From Podochytrium sp. JEL0797 (taxonomy: Eukaryota > Chytridiomycota > Chytridiomycetes > Chytridiales > Chytriomycetaceae): DNA of 11,730 nucleotides. The DNA is taken from the NCBI GenBank assembly GCA_027596195.1, contig JADGJG010000852.1, positions 1 to 11,730 of the forward strand, in the 5' to 3' direction. Each line of letters opens with the position of its first letter. Position 1 is the stretch's first letter. The notes beneath the pieces are model-generated. The model saw nothing but the letters and a program-made list of their open reading frames with translations. It searched no databases and was not told the origin of the DNA. Both the position numbers and the translations under genes were made by a program. This document shows, one piece after another, positions 7,873-11,730 of the stretch.

Positions 7873-8334
7873 TTGTGAAGATTTCTGCGAATTTGAGTTC
7901 TCATTAAAAGTAGAGTTTAATTTATTGCATTTTTTTTCCCAAATGGACTTTCTCGAACAAAAAAACCCGCCTCAAAGCTTCGTGCCGGTTTTGTCCCGAA
8001 AGAAGATGGCTCTTATCCATCCCCAGAAGTTCCCCAAAAGAGAAGCCCTCGTCTCCCATCCACAACCGACGAACGTCCTACGAAGACAAACGGTCACCGT
8101 TGACTATCACCGGTGGATTTAATCTTTCTGGAATAAGTCGCTGAACGCTTTATTTTTCGAGGGATGTAACCGTGTTAACGCTTTTATTTTTCGAGGGACG
8201 AGATGGAGTCAACCTCCATAGGACAGACCAGAAGAGCTTGATTTGAAGACACGACTGAGAATGCGTGAACGGTTCGATGACATGTTGACAGATGGCCAAC
8301 ACGCAACTTAATAGGCGATAGTCGAGCAATCAGT
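7873..8334. other. Intergenic stretch without a convincing gene
   Basis: About 460 bases with no supportable coding exon, tRNA or rRNA. It begins with AT-rich 3' UTR sequence of ARL2BP. A 59-codon ORF from ATG 7943 has no recognisable domain and a random-looking composition. The notable item is an imperfect direct repeat at 8144-8200. The plus-strand frame of the next ORF opens at 8281 without an ATG. Confidence 0.5.
8144..8200 (+). repeat. Two-copy 23/24-nt direct repeat
   Basis: Copies at 8144-8166 and 8177-8200 share AACGCTTT, ATTTTTCGAGGGA and a terminal G, differing by one inserted T and one T/C change. They are offset by 33 bases. Each contains TTTATT, which is AATAAA on the minus strand. 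Not clearly part of a longer tandem array. Confidence 0.8.
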
Positions 8335-8751
8335 GTGAGAGTGAGCGTTGCATCGTTTTTCGATCATGCAATTAACGAACGGACTTTACCAGTAGAGAGA
8401 GAACCTCCATTACTGGCAGAAGGTAACGGGAAAGTTGTGGCAGCAACCAAAAAAACAAAAAACGCACGCGGGGCGACAGAAGGGCGTGCGGTGCGTTCCT
8501 TGAGCAAGGATAAGGTGCATGGCAGTGAGAGGTGCGTGCGGATGGCTGGGATGGCCGGTGCCAAGCAGTGGATCGCCAAGAACTGCGGACAAAAAACGTA
8601 CCATGTTCAAGGTTTGAAGAATTTTGGATTGCAGTGGTTGGGGATGTGGAGGGATCTCCGGCCATGGACCGCACTGGAACGGATGGAAAATGGGTGCGTC
8701 ATTAATAATTGGCACGTTGCGATGTTGGAGGAGTTAAAATCAGAGTTTTAA
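8281..8751 (+). CDS. Doubtful open reading frame, no recognised domain
   Basis: A frame is open for 157 codons from 8281 to a TAA at 8749-8751. It has no ATG until 8542, so a protein would be 69 aa (MAGMAGAKQWIAKNCGQ...LEELKSEF), start at a non-AUG codon, or need an upstream exon. An acceptor-like CAG ends at 8333, but no matching donor with a coding exon was found. The C-terminal part is Trp-rich (LQWLGMWRDLRPWTALERM) and hydrophilic. An AATAAA 15 bases after the stop, inside a hairpin loop, mildly supports a transcript. In GC-balanced DNA a frame of this length can arise by chance, and it lacks the 5' C-rich, 3' G-rich trend of the real genes. Confidence 0.2.
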   Translation, partial: HVDRWPTRNLIGDSRAISVRVSVASFFDHAINERTLPVEREPPLLAEGNGKVVAATKKTKNARGATEGRAVRSLSKDKVHGSERCVRMAGMAGAKQWIAKNCGQKTYHVQGLKNFGLQWLGMWRDLRPWTALERMENGCVINNWHVAMLEELKSEF

Positions 8752-8789
8752 TGGGGGCGTGTGCAAATAAATACCTCACTGCGCCCCCA
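8752..8789 (+). other. GC-rich hairpin enclosing AATAAA
   Basis: TGGGGGCG (8752-8759) and CGCCCCCA (8782-8789) form a perfect 8-bp stem with a 22-nt loop. The loop holds AATAAA at 8766-8771. It begins directly after the stop of the doubtful ORF. It could be a 3'-end structure on the plus strand; the remaining bases to 8962 are AT-rich with no gene, and hold the 3' flank of the minus-strand Cys-rich gene. Confidence 0.5.
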
Positions 8790-8962
8790 AAGCCCATCGC
8801 CCTGCGTCTCACCTTTTAAGCTCATTGTCAGACTTTCTTTTCTGCCTGAAAAAGTCAAGAAAAAAAATCGGACAAAGTTTTTTCACTTCAGGCGGAATGA
8901 AAAAAGATGATACTAACCTTTCTCGCCCTTTCCATGAGATGAATATATATAAAAATATTTAC

Positions 8963-10240
8963 TTAATAATCGAGCCAAGAAGAATAATCAAAATTCATGC
9001 GTGTTCGACAATCTCTGCAATCCACGCACTGAAAGTCTTGCTCGCGCCGTTCCCTCGCGGGTTGCAACCCGCCATAACCAGCCACTTTGAGCATCCAATC
9101 CTCCAGATCGCCACACCCTGCGCACGCAACAGCCCCACACGAAGAACACGTCAACTTTCTTCCGATGGTTGCCGTGACTGGAATTAGTGACAAATCCCAC
9201 AATCGCGGCACCACCTTGCGACCCAATCGAATCTCGACTTGGTCATCGACAAACAGGAAAACAGGGCCCTGCGCGAATGTAGAATCTGGTTGGAAGTTGA
9301 GCGGGGGAGGAAAACAGCCCAAACACAACTGCGCGTTACAGTTTTCGCACGCATCCACAGCATTGATACACGACTTGCAAAACTGCAACGAGCACCCGTC
9401 ACACCTTTTTGAAAGTGTGAACGCATTCTTGTCTCGGGAACTCGGGTCGTCCACCGGCTCAGACACCACGGGCTCCGGAATCGAGGGAGCCGCGATTTTC
9501 TCGGGTTCTTCAGGCATCATGGCTTCCTCCCAATCAAAATCCCGTTCCTCATCCGACTCCGAATCTTCCCCGGCACCTACATCCTCGAGCCCAAAACTCC
9601 ACCCAGAAATCGCACCCCCAGACCACCGCCTGACTTCGGCGCGTTGTGCTTTTTCAGCCTCCTTCCGTTGCGTCATGCGCCGCGCGACGCGGTTGCGCCA
9701 TGTTAACACGGCTTCGGATGTGGATTCGGAAACGGGGTCTGAAGGTGTTGGGGAGGCGACTGGTTTTGGAGTGTGTTTTGGGGCCACGGTGGGTTTCTTC
9801 TTTGGGGTGAAGCAGCATGGCGGGCAGAGTGTCCAAGCGGGGTTGGTTTCGATGGGTGAGAGAAGTTGAGACACGATGCGGATGGAGGGAGGACCCGTTT
9901 CGGAGACGAGTAGTGTGGTGCGCAGCGCACGAGTGGATAGGCAGCGGCCACATTTCAAATCTTTGGAGAGAAGTAGGTGCCACCAGTCTGCTTCGATTAG
10001 GACGGATGATCCTGATGTTCCTGCGATGGGGAGCAATGCGCGGGCAACGAGTTCGTTGAGGGGCAAGGCGAGGAGGGCGAGAACGTGTGGGCGCAGCAAG
10101 AACATGTGCTTCTCGAGCACTCGCTGGCGGAGCAGGGGCGAGGCATAGAGAACGTGTTGTAGAGTGTGCAGAAGTTCAGCGGAGGGGGCGTCCGCACAGA
10201 GTTCTTCGAAGACTTGAAGCTGAAGTTCAAGAGGGAGCAT
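8963..10240 (-). CDS. F-box-like protein with repeated Cys (CX2C) zinc modules
   Basis: This is an intronless ORF of 425 aa. The N-terminus (LPLELQLQVFEELCADAPSA) matches the start of an F-box, which would link it to SCF ubiquitin ligases through Skp1; this is a moderate-strength call. Paired cysteines occur at 97/100 and 139/142. A middle region (about 145-275) is Pro-, Ser- and acid-rich with no predicted fold. Cysteine modules follow at 280-291, 298-309 and 365-376, all with the same CX2C-X4-CX2C spacing, plus a CX2C at 405/408. This suggests cross-braced or B-box-like zinc sites, but no named family is recognised. A hydrophobic beta segment (GPVFLFVDDQVEIRLG) lies between modules two and three. 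The ATG at 10240 places the F-box at the extreme N-terminus. It diverges from the HP1 gene with 131 bp between starts. Confidence 0.8.
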   Translation of the reverse strand: MLPLELQLQVFEELCADAPSAELLHTLQHVLYASPLLRQRVLEKHMFLLRPHVLALLALPLNELVARALLPIAGTSGSSVLIEADWWHLLLSKDLKCGRCLSTRALRTTLLVSETGPPSIRIVSQLLSPIETNPAWTLCPPCCFTPKKKPTVAPKHTPKPVASPTPSDPVSESTSEAVLTWRNRVARRMTQRKEAEKAQRAEVRRWSGGAISGWSFGLEDVGAGEDSESDEERDFDWEEAMMPEEPEKIAAPSIPEPVVSEPVDDPSSRDKNAFTLSKRCDGCSLQFCKSCINAVDACENCNAQLCLGCFPPPLNFQPDSTFAQGPVFLFVDDQVEIRLGRKVVPRLWDLSLIPVTATIGRKLTCSSCGAVACAGCGDLEDWMLKVAGYGGLQPARERREQDFQCVDCRDCRTRMNFDYSSWLDY

Positions 10241-10371
10241 TTTGGCTGAAAATTCAGAAAGGGTTTTTTACTTACTTTCTTACAAAAGAGAGCTGTGAGA
10301 GACTGGAATAAACGCGTGTGTTCATGTTCGTGAATGAATATTCTTGTGCGAAAACCAAAAAACCTCAAAAA
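10241..10371. promoter_or_regulatory. Divergent promoter between Cys-rich gene and HP1, with MCB-like element
   Basis: 131 bases separate the two start codons. AAACGCGTGTGTT at 10310-10322 contains ACGCGT and sits 50 bases before the HP1 ATG. It is identical to the element upstream of the coiled-coil gene. No TATA box is seen. A-rich sequence (ACCTCAAAAA) directly precedes the HP1 ATG. Confidence 0.5.
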
Positions 10372-11266
10372 ATGACCCACCGCAAAACACACGAACCCGC
10401 CCTCGTCGTTCCCGACAAACCCGACGACTTGGACGTGGACAACAGCAACGGCAGCACGAAATGTGGATACTTTGTCGAAGCGATTCTCGACCACAAGACC
10501 AACAAGGTGCATGTTGGTCATCCTCTCGACATGCCGTGCCTCATTAACCAAACATCAGAAGGGCACCTTGTATCTCGTCAAATGGCTCGGATTTACAAAT
10601 CGTCTGAATGAATGGCTGGAAGAATCGGATTTTATGGCAAGCGTGGTTTGGAGGTGCCGCTCGTCGTGAACTTCTTTTCCCACCGCAATTCCAACAGAAC
10701 GACGTCCTGCTGTCCAAGTACAAGAAGCGATTCGCGATTGGGCCAGAACCCTCTCATTCCCCGCCTTCCTCCGAAGAACCCCCATCGAAGCGATCGAAAT
10801 CAAGCAGAGGGCACGCGATCGCATCCACCAGTTCCGATTCTTTGTCTGCCGAATCCGAGGATGCTTGGCCCGATCGTGAGTCCTCACCCCCTGCTGTTTC
10901 CTCCCAGTTCCCCGACTTCCGCCGCGAATTCTAAATCATTCGGCGAAACCCAGTTCAAAAGATTCCACGCGATCTCTTCCGTCAGCCATGCTGGGACAAG
11001 TTTGTGGCCGAGATCAAAGTTATCAAAAGCAAGCCGAGCCCACTCAACGACAAGGATGCGTACCGCGTTCAAGTTTTGTTCAAGATGGGAATCTTGGGGA
11101 ATGGAGAGGGGAAAGTGTATGTGTCTGCGAGTCTTGCGCGCGAAAAGTTGAAGGACAAGGTGTGTGCGTGTGTGTGTGGTTTCGTGGCGCTTGCCAGGTG
11201 CTTGCCAATTTATTTTTTCCTCTCCAGATGATTGAGTTCTTCTTCAAGAAGTGCAAGTTTTATTAA
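10372..11266 (+). CDS. HP1: HP1-type heterochromatin protein (chromodomain plus chromoshadow domain)
   Basis: Exons are 10372-10506, 10559-10636, 10698-10875, 10954-11159 and 11228-11266. Introns are 52, 61, 78 and 68 nt; the protein is 211 aa. The chromodomain spans residues 33-80: YFVEAILDHKTNK, KGTLYLVKWLGFTNRLNEWL, EESDFM, DVLLSKYKK. Cage residues for methyl-lysine are Y33, W54 and F57, so binding to H3K9me is expected. The acidic residues usually just before the first cage Tyr are replaced by Cys-Gly. A Ser/Pro-rich basic hinge (SKRSKSSRG) follows. The chromoshadow domain spans about 144-211: WDKFVAEIKVIKSKP, AYRVQVLFKMGI, GKVYVSASLAREKLKDK and MIEFFFKKCKFY, the last on its own tiny exon. 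Intron 2 is best read as GC-AG; using a GT six bases further adds Ala-Ser. It should act in heterochromatin silencing. Confidence 0.92.
11160..11180 (+). repeat. GT-rich repeat at an intron donor
   Basis: The donor of HP1 intron 4 is the first GT of an interrupted GT repeat (GTGTGTGCGTGTGTGTGTGG). Several alternative GT dinucleotides follow within 18 bases. Confidence 0.85.
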
Positions 11267-11439
11267 TTGGCTTCCCTCATGCAACAGCAGATGTGCAATT
11301 TACCCAATAAACGCGTCGTCAATCAATGGATGAATACTTTCTATCCAAAAATAAAATTCGAACACACCCGAAAAAAAGCCCCGCACACCCACAATCCCGC
11401 AAAAGCAATCTTTGAATATTCAAATTTCTTGTTACAAAA
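11267..11439. other. Convergent 3' intergenic region with AATAAA signals
   Basis: 173 bases lie between the HP1 stop and the stop of the last, minus-strand gene. AATAAA occurs on the plus strand at 11306-11311, 40 bases past the HP1 stop, and again at 11350-11355. Either could be the HP1 poly(A) signal. Confidence 0.55.
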
Positions 11440-11730
11440 TCAATCATCACCAAAGATGTCCTCCTCCATATTCTCGTCCTCCCCCTTTTCAACCCCGACC
11501 TCCATCCCCTTGGCCACAACCCCCAGTCCCGCGCCCAAATCGACGCCTTCCTTCCACCGCAGCCATCCCATCCGGGGACCCGTGACGGCCCGCTCGCTGA
11601 GTTTAAAGCCGAAAATTCGCGGCACGTACACACGGTAATTTGACAGACGCGCCAACTGAGGGGGTGGGCTTTCGGCCGGATTCGGATGCTGTGGGTGCGG
11701 GTGTGGGGCGGCAGTTGATGAACGGGGGGG
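11440..11730 (-). CDS. 3' end of an unrecognised gene (5' part beyond the right edge)
   Basis: One minus-strand frame is open from the right edge to a TGA at 11440-11442. The first 27 or so codons are Pro/His/Ala-rich; acceptor-like CAG sites fall within them, so an intron may end there. The more structured part reads LSNYRVYVPRIFGFKLSERA, then TGPRMGWLRWKEGVDLGAGL, and the protein ends in a strongly acidic tail (GEDENMEEDIFGDD). The coding strand becomes G-rich at the 3' end, as in the neighbouring genes, which supports it being real. No family is recognised. The CDS converges with HP1. Confidence 0.6.
   Translation of the reverse strand, partial: PPRSSTAAPHPHPQHPNPAESPPPQLARLSNYRVYVPRIFGFKLSERAVTGPRMGWLRWKEGVDLGAGLGVVAKGMEVGVEKGEDENMEEDIFGDD

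Noticed and set aside
7925..8122. 65-codon plus-strand ORF after ARL2BP
   Set aside because: No domain, arbitrary composition, lies in the ARL2BP 3' flank, and its only ATG (7943) gives 59 residues. Chance is sufficient.
8262..8290. GGTTCGATGAC resembling a tRNA T-arm or a snoRNA C box
   Set aside because: No matching acceptor, D or anticodon stems, and no D box (CTGA) at a suitable distance downstream.
9087..9869. 260-codon plus-strand ORF
   Set aside because: It is antisense to the Cys-rich F-box-like gene, has no domain and is Ser/Arg-rich as expected of a shadow frame.
10876..10907. 32-nt intron in HP1 (GTGAGT to CCCAG)
   Set aside because: Too short compared with all other introns (52-98 nt) and it does not restore the chromoshadow frame; the acceptor at 10953, with branch CTAAA, does.
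211..11316. Numerous ACGCGT hexamers as individual MCB sites
   Set aside because: The hexamer also occurs many times inside coding exons and introns here, so alone it has no regulatory weight; only the shared 13-mer was kept.
1..11730. Mobile elements, CRISPR arrays, tRNA or rRNA genes
   Set aside because: No transposase, integrase or reverse transcriptase motifs, no terminal repeats, no spaced repeat arrays and no structural RNA signatures were seen.

Overview
This window is nuclear DNA from a compact eukaryotic genome, most likely a fungus. Genes are short, lie on both strands and are separated by about 60-230 bases. Fifteen introns of 52-98 nt can be placed; fourteen are GT-AG and one is best read as GC-AG. 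Many have a CTAAC/CTAAT/CTAAA-like branch motif near the acceptor. An ARL2BP/BART-domain gene, a family tied to cilia in studied eukaryotes, sits beside a fungal-type degenerate J-protein. Together they point to a zoosporic (flagellated) fungus such as a chytrid. That placement is an inference.

Layout, left to right: (1) the 3' end of an unrecognised plus-strand gene with a very G-rich left part (to 460); (2) a minus-strand J-like membrane protein without HPD (584-1187); (3) a plus-strand single-pass membrane protein with an adhesin-like beta-repeat ectodomain (1419-2660); (4) a plus-strand acidic, NLS-bearing coiled-coil protein in four exons (2810-4141); (5) a minus-strand M20 metallopeptidase of the PM20D2 type in four exons (4310-5723); (6) a minus-strand RING-CH (MARCH-type) membrane E3 ligase in two exons (5877-7019); (7) plus-strand ARL2BP in four exons (7080-7872); (8) a roughly 1.1 kb stretch without a convincing gene, holding a short direct repeat, a doubtful ORF and a GC-rich hairpin around an AATAAA (7873-8962); (9) a minus-strand F-box-like Cys-rich protein (8963-10240); (10) a plus-strand HP1-type chromodomain/chromoshadow protein in five exons (10372-11266); (11) the 3' end of an unrecognised minus-strand gene (11440 to the edge).

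The genes do not form a pathway or an obvious novel system; this is mostly an ordinary housekeeping neighbourhood. Four points stand out. Coding-strand base skew switches from C-rich at the 5' end to G-rich at the 3' end in gene after gene. An identical 13-mer containing an MCB box (ACGCGT) lies just upstream of both HP1 and the uncharacterised nuclear-type coiled-coil gene. HP1 has an apparent GC-AG intron, plus a retainable intron whose stop codon lies in the branch motif. The F-box-like protein carries three CX2C-X4-CX2C modules of identical spacing.
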